A stretch of 64,000 nt of DNA, from assembly GCF_048569485.1 (NCBI RefSeq), contig NW_027442070.1, positions 310,001 to 374,000 of the forward strand, in the 5' to 3' direction. Shown one piece after another: positions 10,461-22,500 of this stretch. The notes under the pieces were generated by a model. That model had not been told where the DNA came from. It saw only the letters and a program-made list of their open reading frames with translations, and did no database searches. The first letter of the stretch is position 1. Each line of letters starts with the position of its first letter. The stretch is from Anomaloglossus baeobatrachus. Lineage: Eukaryota; Chordata; Amphibia; Anura; Aromobatidae. The translations under genes and the position numbers were made by a program.

Positions 10461-11169
10461 TATAAAAGGGGACTTCTTGGAGTCACCAGGTTGTTGATGG
10501 ATGTTGCATGATCTAGTCTAAGCTCTTAGGAGCTGGCTAGGGGATCAGAACCAGGATGCCTTGTGGACTCGGTCTAGGGACTTTGGCTTCAACTAGAGGA
10601 TCACTTGGCTACATGGCTTCAATCTAGGGGCTCCAATTCCGATTGGAGATCATAACCGCAATCTAGGGATTTCGACTCCGGCTGCCAGGATTATACCATA
10701 TCATCATACCAGAGACTACTTAAGGAAGAAACCCAGGTTGGACAATTTTGTCACCTGGCTACAGACTTTGCAGACCTCAGCCAGCTTCCTAAATCTGGCG
10801 CTATTCTATTGTCGGTGGGTGCCCGACAAATTACACAGCTATGTAAAATTTTGGTTTATGAAACTTCAAATCCAGTGACTGATTATTATGTTTTCTAATG
10901 TCCTGATTTAAAAAAAAAAATAAATATTTTTTTTTAACCATCAAATATTGATTTTGTACAATCCATGTGTGAAGTTACATACAAGTGACATGAACAAGAA
11001 AAATACTTATTGTAACCAAAAATATTCACAATTTTATATATAAAATACATTTATTTATTGTACAGTCATTCTGCAACTTTATTAGAAATTTATTCTTGCA
11101 CTTTTTCCTTTTCTCTAGATCCCCCTTTTCTCTTATAGAAGGCCTGTGGATCTTCTCTGTGAAGCATCC
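10461..11169. other. Unclassified repeat sequence
   Basis: No coding potential seen. It holds a TATAAAAGG box-like string at 10461-10469, several near-repeats of a CTAGGGACTT-type phrase at 10560-10670, a short hairpin GTCGGTGGGTGCCCGAC at about 10812-10828, and an A/T-rich stretch near 10900-10940. Bases from 10558 on recur at 56930 onward in copy B. About 173 bases just before that are missing from B. Confidence 0.3.
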
Positions 11170-11519
11170 GGCAATCATGTTCACGTTTCATTTACTTTGG
11201 TATCGTCGTTCCATCTCCTTGATATTCCGATGAAAACCTTCTTGTTCTTCCCACCAGCACCAAGGTTTTCAGACAAGTAGTCCAAATAGGAATGTAAAAA
11301 ATGTAACTTCAAATTCATTAGACAACCCAAGGCTTTGAAACGTTTCAGCATGTTCTCCACGATGGACTTAAATTTTGATTCTTTGTTGTTACCTAGAAAC
11401 GTATTTATTGCTTCTTTCAAAGAGTCCCAAGCCCTTTTTTCAACAGTTTTCATTATTGTTTAAAACACGTCATCCTTCATTCATGGGTTTCTGAATATCC
11501 GAACCCACAAAAATGCTTT

Positions 11520-12312
11520 TGTGCTGCCCCTGTGCCAGCAGCCGCCGTTGGTCGGATCCAGACCTTCTAAGAGAGTGGCTCGACCCGGGGGTCTCGCGGA
11601 CATGTCGAATAAAAGGAGGAATGTAGATGTATGGGCTAGGCCGTATTAAGTTTGTGACGCCACCAACGGTGTGTGGTGAGGTGGGACACCACCGCTGCCG
11701 TTATGGGATACCCGGGAGAGATGTAGTGGCAGCTGGATGTTAACCCCTCCGTGTGTAGGGATGATTGCCCCGGGGCCCAGTGTCTTTGTGCAGGGTATGG
11801 AGATGGCAAGGGCCGGCGCGCCTGAGCAAGCAGGGGGATGTTTGGTTACTCACAGTAAATGAATCACACGAGTCTTTCGGTAAACCAAAGGTGCTGGTGG
11901 CCTGCCGCCCCGGCCGGTTGCATTCAGGTCCCCCACCCAGGCTGGTGGTCGCTGTCCTTTACTCTGCACTTGTTTTTGTGTATGGTGGACTGCCTGGTCT
12001 GGAACTCAGGAGTCCGCTCCCGGCTGGATATGGCCTAAGGAGCCGTGCCCGCAGGCGCTGGCCCGTGGGATCTAAGGGCTCTGGCGGTGGCCTTATCCCT
12101 ATCAGTGGGCTGTTGTCTTCTTTGAGGGACTTTAGGTGGGATAGGACCTATAATCCTGCCCTCAATCATTTAATTAGCTAGGCCGCTGGTTTCGGTCCTG
12201 GCTTCAGGGTCCTAGGTGACTAGGGTTTCAGGTCGGCTGTGTGTTTCCTAAGTGAGGAAAGGTGTTGTGCGGGGGCCTATCTGTAACTACCTGGTTTTGC
12301 CAGGGCATCACA
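11520..12312 (-). mobile_element. Solo LTR, Gypsy-like (fossil)
   Basis: About 793 bases with TG...CA ends, inserted in the decayed gene. Read on the minus strand it opens TGTGATGCCCTGGC, similar to the starts of the LTRs at 13436 and 27089. The flanks are CTTT and CCTT, a probable 4-bp target duplication with one change. No internal region is present, so it is a solo LTR. The copy at 57890-58650 is cut short by the B junction. Confidence 0.55.
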
Positions 12313-12624
12313 CCTTCCTTCAGACTTGATTCTGACAGTCCCTGAAACTTGGTACACAGGTACTTAAACATCTCTCCTTCTTTCAGTAGCGCTTTCACAA
12401 ACAGCTTCATCAGTCCAAGCTTACAGTGGAGTGGTGGCAAGAGAACTTTAGGTGGGATCAACTAAGCTTTATGCAACAATGTTCTTGAGTCCCGGTTACA
12501 AAGATGTTCTTGTTGGCCAATTTTTTTTGCTCCAGTGAAGAGTCCTAACCTGGCTTTCCAATTCACACAAAAAACATGTGTTCTGCCTTCTTTTACGTAA
12601 TGCTGTGAATCTCTAGCATACAGC

Positions 12625-13210
12625 TAAACCCTAGTTCACATTTCAAATAAACAGACTGTGGAGTTCAATAGCCTTGATTTATTAGCTGGTAACGTGAACT
12701 TGATTGCAGTATACATGGAATATACAGTGAATATAGGAATATCCAAGATGCAGTTGAAGACAGAATACGGTATATCCAAGATACTGTTTTATACGGGTAA
12801 AAACTATAACAAGAAAATGATTACAGTCAGTACAGTGTTAATACAGAGTTAACATAGCATAACAGTACATGAGATGCAGTTCTTACGAGAATGTAGGTGA
12901 AAGGTCACTGCATCTGCAATACATAGAAATCTTATCTAGACAAACAAGACAGGGATGACACTAAAGGTGTAGAAGTACAATGTACAATGCATTTACTACA
13001 CTCTTCCATCTAGGATTCTATCACTAACACATGTAATTTGCTTTGCTCACCGGATTACACTAGGCAGGGGTGAATGTACAGAGAGGTAAGTCGGCATGTC
13101 CTTTCCTGACAAATCCAAAGAGAAAATGGCTGCAGGCTTCTTCTCAGCTCAGGTAGGCATTCCTTACCCAGAATACATTTAGCTTAAAGGGAAACTCAGC
13201 AATTCAAAAG
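12625..13210. mobile_element. Unclassified insert in the decayed gene
   Basis: The gene blocks on either side are about 600 bases further apart than family order would predict, and nothing in between resembles the protein. The sequence is A/T-rich with no ORF worth naming and no obvious terminal repeats. Boundaries are approximate. Confidence 0.3.
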
Positions 13211-13435
13211 AATAACAATGACCTCTAGGGGTTGTAACAGAAATTTTAATGAATGACTATTAGCAGGCTGCCATGAGGCAGAACAGCATGGGTATTTAAT
13301 ATATCCTCCTTGCTGCCCAAGAAGCAATGAGAACATTTTTAGACCACCACATATTGACCATCCATGCTCCTTGTAGTTAAGTTTCTTGAGAATAAAGTCT
13401 AAATTCTCACAGCTTTCTTCCAAGTGCATAGCATG

Positions 13436-14349
13436 TGTGACGCCCTGGACTAGCCAGGTAGTCACAAACACAAAATCACACACACCCCCTCCCCTGGATA
13501 GTCTACATCAGTCACACAAAATCCTTGTTGCCTCCTCCAGGGTCTGATGTCCACACCAGGTGGGGCGGAGCCAGGCGGTTGGCCCCACCCACCGAGGAGT
13601 TCACAGGCCTGGAGGCGGGAAAAAGCAGTTAGTTTAGTTTTGTAGTGGAAAGTGAGAGGACAGAAACTGTTAGTGTCTGGGTAGGAGCCCAGGCACTGTC
13701 AGCAAGGTCGGCAGACGGTGGTGGCCGTCTGCAGGAGGTGGTACAAGTCAGCTGAACCGTAGGATCGGGGACGGGCGGTGACCCGAAGGGAACTGAACCG
13801 GTGAGCGGATCTGTACCAAGCACAAAGGCAGGGCCATTGGACCCTGACCAGGCTAGGAGCCGCCGACAATGGTCAAATCCGAGAGTGACCGGAATCCCAG
13901 GGGTTCCCTAACACCCAAGACCCGACAGAAGGCAACCGTCCACACCGTGAGGATAAAAAGCCACCGCCATAGGCTAGAGATCCAAGGGCCAGCGCCTGCG
14001 GGCAAACGGGCTCCCTCGGTACGTACACCCCAGCCATCCAGCCTCCCCGTACCGCCACCGGGCCCCGGGATCACCAACCCCTACCCACGGAGGGGGAACC
14101 AACATCCTAGCTGCTCCCTGCCATCGCTCCCGGGATCCCCGTCACCAGCACTGGTGGTGCCCATTATCACCACGACCTGTGGGTGACGTCACTAACTATC
14201 TCCCCAAACAAACCACCCCCTTTTCACTCGTGGGCGAGGAGCGCTGCTCGAGTCCCCGGATCTGGCCCTCCGCTCGAGCCACCGAGCAGCAGCAGCAGCA
14301 GAAGTCCCCGAACCCGAGCGTAGCGTGCGTGGCCCCTCTGCCCGCGACA
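13436..14349 (+). mobile_element. Solo LTR, Gypsy-like (fossil), with 4-bp target duplication
   Basis: 914 bases running from TGTGACGCCCTGGAC to CCCGCGACA, flanked on both sides by CATG (13432-13435 and 14350-14353). The start can fold on itself (CCTGGAC...CCAGG). GC-rich body and no internal coding region. The decayed gene resumes directly on both sides, confirming a clean insertion. The opening 35 or so bases resemble the LTR-like segments at 11520-12312 (minus) and 27089. Confidence 0.7.
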
Positions 14350-14566
14350 CATGCCCTACACACACTGAAGAATACTTACTGCCATTGAGCAGTAGCACAG
14401 CTTTCAGACTTTTTGGATGAAACAATGACGTGTCTCCACTCGCTCACATTGTACTTAATGTTACATTTTCCATCAGCACAGGAACATCGCTTGAATACAC
14501 TAGAGCACCATCTTCAGAAAAGTATGGAGGGAATCTTTTCAGAATTCTAACCTTTTGGAAACCTAT

Positions 14567-15348
14567 TGTCACGCTCTCCGGGTCCCCTGCTCTGCCCCCC
14601 GGCTCACCTGCCACGCTCCCCGGCTTCCCTGCTTCGCTCCCCGGCTCCTCTGGCAGACATCCCCCGCTCCACGGTCTCCAGCCTCCACCACCTGCGGTCC
14701 CCAGGCGGCCCGGTCCCCACTCCCGGCGCCCGTCGGCAGCCCTGCTCCAGGCCGGCTCCCCTGCTTCCTATACACCGCTCCCTGCCCTGGCTTCTGGCAC
14801 CCGGGCCTCGCGCATGCGCATTAGGGCGCGCGCGCGGTCATTGACCCTCTCTTAAAGGGCCAGCGTCCACTGACAGGAAATTGAACACACAGGTACAGGG
14901 TATAAAGGGGTTTAATGTCCAAGTGGGCGGGGCCTGTTCTTCGTGTTTCCTAAGCTAGGAGTCAGGTCTCCTTGTGTCTCTGTGATATACTTACCTATCT
15001 CTCTTCTAGAGCCGCTCCTGCCTCGCCATCCGGTCCTGCCGATTCCCGAACCCCGAACGCTGACTATCTGCCATCCCGTCAGTCCGTACCATCTCTGATC
15101 CCTGTGGTGACCCGTCCTCTCGCTCCATCGGTTCCGGACTCTGCCTGACATCTCGGCCTCCGAACCTGAGCTCCGTCACCCGGACTACCATCAGTGACTC
15201 CGTGGTCCCAGGGACTTCTCCATTCCACTCTTTTGCACGGACTGTCCTGCTACCCGTAGTGCTCCGGCTACCGGACCCCTTGCCTTCATTAAGGTGTTCA
15301 GCCCAGTGGATCCACCTCCTGGGTCTGCCCGTCCACCTGGCCCTAACA
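14567..15348 (+). mobile_element. Solo LTR (fossil) with perfect 5-bp target duplication
   Basis: 782 bases running from TGTCACGCTCTCCGG to GGCCCTAACA, flanked by CCTAT on both sides (14562-14566 and 15349-15353). A TATAAAGGGG box lies at about 14900, suggesting plus-strand orientation. No internal region. The perfect duplication suggests it is younger than its neighbours. The short C/T-rich repeats at its start give long open frames that are not genes. Confidence 0.75.
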
Positions 15349-15353
15349 CCTAT

Positions 15354-15811
15354 AGAATCAGTGTTTGTGAAAAAACTGTACGTGATGATATTTTTTCAAT
15401 ATTTTTACTGAGTCCAATGATCAAAAGTATGAAAAAAATCACATCTTTCAAAAATTTTTACCCTTGGAAACCTGTGTTATTATTACTATGCACGAGCCCT
15501 AAATTGTCTGAAAAACAACAAATATGCTGGTTGGATAGACCTTGACCCAACAATTCAACGGCCACAATTAAGGAGAAAAGTGCTAAGAGAGTTAAATTTG
15601 CCCCTGAAATAACCCATGATACGGGCCAAGGAGGGACACACCATTTTGATCCGAAAATAGCCCAACACCATGAGAGACGGGCAAATCCGTGAAAAGACAA
15701 AGTTCCAAGCTACAACTGACGCAGGATCTACAGCACATACGCCCATTGTAATTGTTCATGATTTCCGGCCACTACGCATTTCAGCCTTCAGGGACCTGGT
15801 AATTCGAATGC
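15354..15811. other. Unclassified sequence, possibly the upstream part of the decayed gene
   Basis: Position suggests it lies upstream of the minus-strand relic. I could not align any part of it to the protein family. No other feature seen. Confidence 0.25.
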
Positions 15812-16140
15812 TATGTCCAGGAGTAGAGATGAGCGAACCGGTCCCGGTTTGGCTCGAGGTCGGTTCGCCGAACGGAGCTCCCGTTCGAGTTCGGCTCGTC
15901 GAACGTTCGACGAACCGAACTCGAGCCAATAGGAAACAATGGCAGGCAATCACAAACACAGTAAAACACCTAGAAAACACCCTCAAAGGTGTCCAAAAGG
16001 TGACAAACAACTCACAACACAACACAAACACATGGGAAAGTGACAAGGACATATACTCATGCGAAAACAAAACAGCTGGACAAGGAAAAAGAGGAGGACA
16101 CACAGATATAGGCATGGCACGCCATTCTAAAATCATGTAA
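15812..16140. mobile_element. hAT-type terminal segment beside the 234-bp satellite
   Basis: From 15824 the sequence reads TAGAGATGAGCGAACC, the same end signature as TAGTGATGAGCGAGTACT at 42391. It is followed by a block of nested GGTTCG/CGAACC palindromes. This looks like the terminal inverted repeat and subterminal region of a non-autonomous hAT element. The satellite that follows contains the CCAAAAATTGGG string also present in the 118-bp array of the hAT at 42387-45433. A second copy of 15812-16330 lies inside the satellite at 19228-19746. Confidence 0.55.
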
Positions 16141-19100
16141 AACACCGCAAGGTGACTCCAAGCGGAGTCTCCCTTTTTTCCAAAAATTGGGCCCCACACA
16201 CACCCACCCATTCAGTGGCAGCAGTTGTGCCCCAGTTGTACACTTCACAGCTACATTTGCATCAAGCACATTCAAAAATACGCTATTCTTAACCGTCCCC
16301 AGGATGACACCGGGGTAGGTAGCAAAGTCTTTCCTGATCCCAGCTCTGTTCATCTTGGCTTCAAGCACATTCAAAAATACGCCATTCTTATCCGTCCCCA
16401 GGATGACACCGGGGTAGGTAGATAAAGTTTTTGCTGACCATGACTTGTTCATCTTGGCTTCTTTTAAAAACACAGCAAGCAAGGGTTACTCCAAGCGGAG
16501 TCTCCCTTTTTTCCAAAAATTGGGCCACACAGACACCCACCCCATCAGTGGCAGCACTTGGGCCCTAGTTGCAAACAGGATGTTTTGATTTGCATCAAGC
16601 ACATTCAAAAATACGCCATAATTAACCGTCCCCAGGATGACACCGGGGTAGGTAGCAAAGTCTTTCCTGATCCCAGCTCTGTTCATCTTGGCTTCTTTTA
16701 AAAACACAGCAAGCAAGGGTTACTCCAAGCGGAGTCTCCCTTTTTTCCAAAAATTGGGCCACACAGACACCCACCCCATCAGTGGCAGCACTTGGGCCCT
16801 AGTTGCAAACAGGATGTTTTGATTTGCATCAAGCACATTCAAAAATACGCCATAATTAACCGTCCCCAGGATGACACCGGGGTAGGTAGCAAAGTCTTTC
16901 CTGATCCCAGCTCTGTTCATCTTGGCTTCTTTTAAAAACACAGCAAGCAAGGGTTACTCCAAGCGGAGTCTCCCTTTTTTCCAAAAATTGGGCCACACAG
17001 ACACCCACCCCATCAGTGGCAGCACTTGGGCCCTAGTTGCAAACAGGATGTTTTGATTTGCATCAAGCACATTCAAAAATACGCCATTCTTATCCGTCCC
17101 CAGGATGACACCGGGGTAGGTAGATAAAGTCTTTGCTGACCCATGACTTGTTCATCTTGGCTTCTTTTAAAAACACAGCAAGCAAGGGTTACTCCAAGCG
17201 GAGTCTCCCTTTTTTCCAAAAATTGGGCCACACAGACACCCACCCCATCAGTGGCAGCACTTGGGCCCTAGTTGCAAACAGGATGTTTTGATTTGCATCA
17301 AGCACATTCCAAAATTCGCCATAATTAACCGTCCCCAGGATGACACCGGGGTAGGTAGCAAAGTCTTTCCTGATCCCAGCTCTGTTCATCTTGGCTTCTT
17401 TTAAAAACACAGCAAGCAAGGGTTACTCCAAGCGGAGTCTCCCTTTTTTCCAAAAATTGGGCCACACAGACACCCACCCCATCAGTGGCAGCACTTGGGC
17501 CCTAGTTGCAAACAGGATGTTTTGATTTGCATCAAGCACATTCAAAAATACGCCATAATTAACCGTCCCCAGGATGACACCGGGGTAGGTAGCAAAGTCT
17601 TTCCTGATCCCAGCTCTGTTCATCTTGGCTTCTTTTAAAAACACAGCAAGCAAGGGTTACTCCAAGCGGAGTCTCCCTTTTTTCCAAAAATTGGGCCACA
17701 CAGACACCCACCCCATCAGTGGCAGCACTTGGGCCCTAGTTGCAAACAGGATGTTTTGATTTGCATCAAGCACATTCAAAAATACGCCATAATTAACCGT
17801 CCCCAGGATGACACCGGGGTAGGTAGCAAAGTCTTTCCTGATCCCAGCTCTGTTCATCTTGGCTTCTTTTAAAAACACAGCAAGCAAGGGTTACTCCAAG
17901 CGGAGTCTCCCTTTTTTCCAAAAATTGGGCCCCACACACACCCACCCCTTCAGTGGCAGCAGTTGTGCCCCAGTTGTACACTTCACAGCTACATTTGCAT
18001 CAAGCACATTCAAAAATACGCTATTCTTAACCGTCCCCAGGATGACACCGGGGTAGGTAGCAAAGTCTTTCCTGATCCCAGCTCTGTTCATCTTGGCTTC
18101 TTTTAAAAACACAGCAAGCAAGGGTTACTCCAAGCGGAGTCTCCCTTTTTTCCAAAAATTGGGCCACACAGACACCCACCCCATCAGTGGCAGCACTTGG
18201 GCCCTAGTTGCAAACAGGATGTTTTGATTTGCATCAAGCACATTCAAAAATACGCCATAATTAACCGTCCCCAGGATGACACCGGGGTAGGTAGCAAAGT
18301 CTTTCCTGATCCCAGCTCTGTTCATCTTGGCTTCTTTTAAAAACACAGCAAGCAAGGGTTACTCCAAGCGGAGTCTCCCTTTTTTCCAAAAATTGGGCCA
18401 CACAGACACCCACCCCATCAGTGGCAGCACTTGGGCCCTAGTTGCAAACAGGATGTTTTGATTTGCATCAAGCACATTAAAAAATACGCCATAATTAACC
18501 GTCCCCAGGATGACACCGGGGTAGGTAGCAAAGTCTTTCCTGATCCCAGCTCTGTTCATCTTGGCTTCTTTTAAAAACACAGCAAGCAAGGGTTACTCCA
18601 AGCGGAGTCTCCCTTTTTTCCAAAAATTGGGCCCCACACACACCCACCCCTTCAGTGGCAGCAGTTGTGCCCCAGTTGTACACTTCACAGCTACATTTGC
18701 ATCAAGCACATTCAAAAATACGCTATTCTTAACCGTCCCCAGGATGACACCGGGGTAGGTAGCAAAGTCTTTCCTGATCCCAGCTCTGTTCATCTTGGCT
18801 TCTTTTAAAAACACAGCAAGCAAGGGTTACTCCAAGCGGAGTCTCCCTTTTTTCCAAAAATTGGGCCACACAGACACCCACCCCATCAGTGGCAGCACTT
18901 GGGCCCTAGTTGCAAACAGGATGTTTTGATTTGCATCAAGCACATTCAAAAATACGCCATAATTAACCGTCCCCAGGATGACACCGGGGTAGGTAGCAAA
19001 GTCTTTCCTGATCCCAGCTCTGTTCATCTTGGCTTCTTTTAAAAACACAGCAAGCAAGGGTTACTCCAAGCGGAGTCTCCCTTTTTTCCAAAAATTGGGC

Positions 19101-19227
19101 CCCACACACACCCACCCCTTCAGTGGCAGCAGTTGTGCCCCAGTTGTACACTTCACAGCTACATTTGCATCAAGCACATTCAAAAATACGCTATTCTTAA
19201 CCGTCCCCAGGATGACACCGGGGTAGG

Positions 19228-19746
19228 TATGTCCAGGAGTAGAGATGAGCGAACCGGTCCCGGTTCGGCTCGAGGTCGGTTCGCCGAACGGAGCTCCCGT
19301 TCGAGTTCGGCTCGTCGAACGTTCGACGAACCGAACTCGAGCCAATAGGAAACAATGGCAGGCAATCACAAACACAGTAAAACACCTAGAAAACACCCTC
19401 AAAGGTGTCCAAAAGGTGACAAACAACTCACAACACAACACAAACACATGGGAAAGTGACAAGGACATATACTCATGCGAAAACAAAACAGCTGGACAAG
19501 GAAAAAGAGGAGGACACACAGATATAGGCATGGCACGCCATTCTAAAATCATGTAAAACACCGCAAGGTGACTCCAAGAGGAGTCTCCCTTTTTTCCAAA
19601 AATTGGGCCCCACACACACCCACCCCTTCAGTGGCAGCAGTTGTGCCCCAGTTGTACACTTCACAGCTACATTTGCATCAAGCACATTCAAAAATACGCT
19701 ATTCTTAACCGTCCCCAGGATGACACCGGGGTAGGTAGCAAAGTCT
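19228..19746. repeat. Duplicated hAT end plus first satellite unit inside the array
   Basis: Near-identical to 15812-16330. It is joined to a unit at GGGTAGG|TATGTCCAGG and is absent from the inverted array at 61282-64000. Best explained by unequal exchange or gene conversion within the array after the A/B duplication. Confidence 0.75.
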
Positions 19747-19774
19747 TTCCTGATCCCAGCTCTGTTCATCTTGG

Positions 19775-19791
19775 CTTATTTTAAAAACACA
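19775..19791. repeat. Target-site duplication, left
   Basis: CTTATTTTAAAAACACA, identical to 23214-23230. The usual satellite unit reads CTTCTTTTAAAAACACA here. Confidence 0.8.
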
Positions 19792-20400
19792 AAACCAAAA
19801 GGAAAAAACTCCTAAAAACAATTTTTATTCAATTAATATTAAAAATGTAGATATAAAACCACTGCTCATCCAGGATAACTACAGTGATAAATTACAGTGA
19901 GTGGAAAAAGGGTGATAGACTCAATTGGTGGGGACAGTGCAAATAATTTCCTGTTCTCAAGGTAGGGGCAACATTAGTAGTTGCACTAGTTTAGTTTAGG
20001 CTCAATATAACGTGGTTTAGGGGATGACCTATCTCTCCCTCCCTTACTCCTACCTACCAGCGGAGGTGTACCATAAATTATTGGGTACCCCCCGCTCCAC
20101 GTCGTCTCTCCCTAATATCTCCCTTAAGCCAATCGCCAAACCTGGGAGACCCACCACCAAAGAAGATATGTGCAAATAGTTACAGTATTCAAGGATAATT
20201 AGATATATTAAAACATTTTCTAGATATTAGATGAATCTCAGATCAAAAGGAGAAAGTATTATGTATACATGGATGTAAAATCCCAGCAGAAAATAGTTCA
20301 TCTGTCGAGATCATCCAGTATGAATCCCAAAATTCAGGTTTATCTATACATATGGATATATAGTCCCAGCAGGGAATAACTTATCTGCCGAGACCATCCA

Positions 20401-20460
20401 GTATTCTATCCCGACGCGTTTCCCCCCTGTATTTTTCAGGGGTTCATCAGGGGACTGATC
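20401..20460 (-). ncRNA. Hammerhead ribozyme motif, left arm
   Basis: Mirror image of 22501-22560, base for base. Confidence 0.6.
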
Positions 20461-22500
20461 CGGATTAAATCTCTAGGAAAAAACAACATATCCAGAAGAT
20501 AATATCATATTCTATTCCGATAAAGCATAAAATGCACATCAAAGAATTGGAACTGCCGATATCAGCAAATGGAGGGGACATACCTTATATCTTAATGACT
20601 GATGGTCGCATCAACAATGTGGCATCAACCGCCCATCATAGGGACATTCACTCTGTCCTGAGACACTGCTCTTAAAATGCTGCAGGTCCCATAGCATCAA
20701 CTACCAAGAAATAATATCATATAATAATATACTTTTCGCTCCCTTCCAAACAGCCATATAGTTCTCAACAAGCTATGGAACTCCTCACATTGTCAGAGGA
20801 AAAGAAACATACCTTATAGCCAAAGGAATGTCAGTCACAAAGGCAGCGTGGCATCAATCGCCCATAATAGAGCACTCAATCTATAGGGGAACGCCGCTTC
20901 TACTGTCCCGCAGGTCCCATGGTGTCAGCCAGCATGTTGCACCACTTCCCCCTCCCTTTTGGTGTCTTATACACTCTGGGAACTTGTAATTCCCGCCTCC
21001 CAGTGACACGCGCCGGAAGTGCCGAGTGTCTCACCTCCATATTCGCTCCCTGGGATTCTAGTGTGACGCGCCACAGCAAATAGCCGGAGGTGTTCCCATG
21101 GTCACTTCCGTAGCTGCGCAATACAATGCGTTCAATGACACGCAGACCGGAAGCAGTCATCCGACGTAACTTCCAGTGTGTATCCTTTCAAGTCCTCCTC
21201 ACATTCTGCCGGCCACATTATCTTGCTGGAGGCAGTCTGTGACGTCATTTCCAGCGTGCAGCTCCTAAATATATCCCCCTAAGAGTATACGATTTCAGGG
21301 AATTGAAGTTGTCCCAAGACCAATCAGGAAAGGGAATTGGGACATCAAAATCCTCCAGAGAGAAGCACGGTGGACATTCCTACTTGAAACAGTCAGCCCA
21401 AATGGACTGAATGAGGTTCTCAGCTATACAAGTTTTATTTAGAAAGCATCAAATGAGCATATAAAGCTATACCCGATAGGTATTATAAGTACATATGTAG
21501 CCTGAATATTTTGTAATAATTTTGTTGCTGTATTGCCTGACAGTGATATTTACTGTCAGTAGCTGTATTTACTTATATATATTTAATTTACATTGATGTA
21601 ACTAGGTGCAGGATTCACTAACACTAGGTGATTTACACAAAGTAACTTTCATCATCAGGAACTGCTGTATGCAGCATATGTGGGGATATATTTAGGAGCT
21701 GCACGCTGGAAATGACGTCACAGACTGCCTCCAGCAAGATAATGTGGCCGGCAGAATGTGAGGAGGACTTGAAAGGATACACACTGGAAGTTACGTCGGA
21801 TGACTGCTTCCGGTCTGCGTGTCATTGAACGCATTGTATTGCGCAGCTACGGAAGTGACCATGGGAACACCTCCGGCTATTTGCTGTGGCGCGTCACACT
21901 AGAATCCCAGGGAGCGAATATGGAGGTGAGACACTCGGCACTTCCGGCGCGTGTCACTGGGAGGCGGGAATTACAAGTTCCCAGAGTGTATAAGACACCA
22001 AAAGGGAGGGGGAAGTGGTGCAACATGCTGGCTGACACCATGGGACCTGCGGGACAGTAGAAGCGGCGTTCCCCTATAGATTGAGTGCTCTATTATGGGC
22101 GATTGATGCCACGCTGCCTTTGTGACTGACATTCCTTTGGCTATAAGGTATGTTTCTTTTCCTCTGACAATGTGAGGAGTTCCATAGCTTGTTGAGAACT
22201 ATATGGCTGTTTGGAAGGGAGCGAAAAGTATATTATTATATGATATTATTTCTTGGTAGTTGATGCTATGGGACCTGCAGCATTTTAAGAGCAGTGTCTC
22301 AGGACAGAGTGAATGTCCCTATGATGGGCGGTTGATGCCACATTGTTGATGCGACCATCAGTCATTAAGATATAAGGTATGTCCCCTCCATTTGCTGATA
22401 TCGGCAGTTCCAATTCTTTGATGTGCATTTTATGCTTTATCGGAATAGAATATGATATTATCTTCTGGATATGTTGTTTTTTCCTAGAGATTTAATCCGG

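Larger units (their letters stand above)
11170..14566 (-). pseudogene. Decayed gene of an unrecognised multi-copy protein family, split by insertions
   Basis: Four minus-strand blocks read in order from high to low coordinates. About 14566-14354: FQKVRILKRF, FSEDGALVYSSDVPVLME, then PKSLKAVLLLNGSKYSSV. About 13431-13260: THAMHLEESCENLDFILKKL, WSICGGLKM, LLLGQQGGYIKY. About 12620-12317: LCNRDSR, IPPKVLLPPLHCKLGLMKLF. About 11515-11170: FVGSDIQKPMN, KRAWDSLKEAINTFLGNN, LKLHFLHSYLDYL, then FHRNIKEMERRYQ in a shifted frame. I recall the pattern PPLHIKLGLMK...NFLGN...KIHFLHSHLDFF.ENLG from many unnamed multi-copy proteins of insects and vertebrates, probably transposon-linked. I know no function. 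LTRs at 11520-12312 and 13436-14349 and an unclassified insert separate the blocks. It is clearly dead. Confidence 0.6.
16141..19791. repeat. 234-bp satellite array (copy A)
   Basis: About 15 tandem units with a period of 234 bp, shown by the start of each unit at 16486, 16720, 16954, 17189, 17423, 17657, 17891, 18125, 18359, 18593 and 18827. One unit is 235 bp. Two main subtypes alternate irregularly and differ in a block around the CATCAAGCACATTC string. Each unit carries a 76-codon minus-strand open frame closed by the same stop. Because 234 is a multiple of three, the frame repeats in phase. That makes the open frames a by-product of homogenised repeats; I see no sign of a real protein. 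A 519-bp block holding the hAT end interrupts the array at 19228. Confidence 0.9.

Noticed and set aside
13869-14186. 105-codon proline-rich frame
   Set aside because: Lies wholly inside a solo LTR with a clear 4-bp target duplication; no domain.
14555-14844. Overlapping proline/serine-rich frames of about 90 codons
   Set aside because: They arise from short C/T-rich repeats in the start of the LTR at 14567-15348.
16486-19057. Series of 76-codon frames as a repeat protein gene
   Set aside because: Each unit has the same stop, no start context or splice logic links them, and one unit is out of phase. It is a satellite.
16141-19791. CRISPR-like array
   Set aside because: Units are contiguous 234-bp tandem repeats with no unique spacers, in a eukaryotic genome.
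21800-22060. 86-codon frame in both arms of the 3.4-kb palindrome
   Set aside because: No domain or family resemblance, GC-rich non-coding style, duplicated only because the arms are inverted copies.
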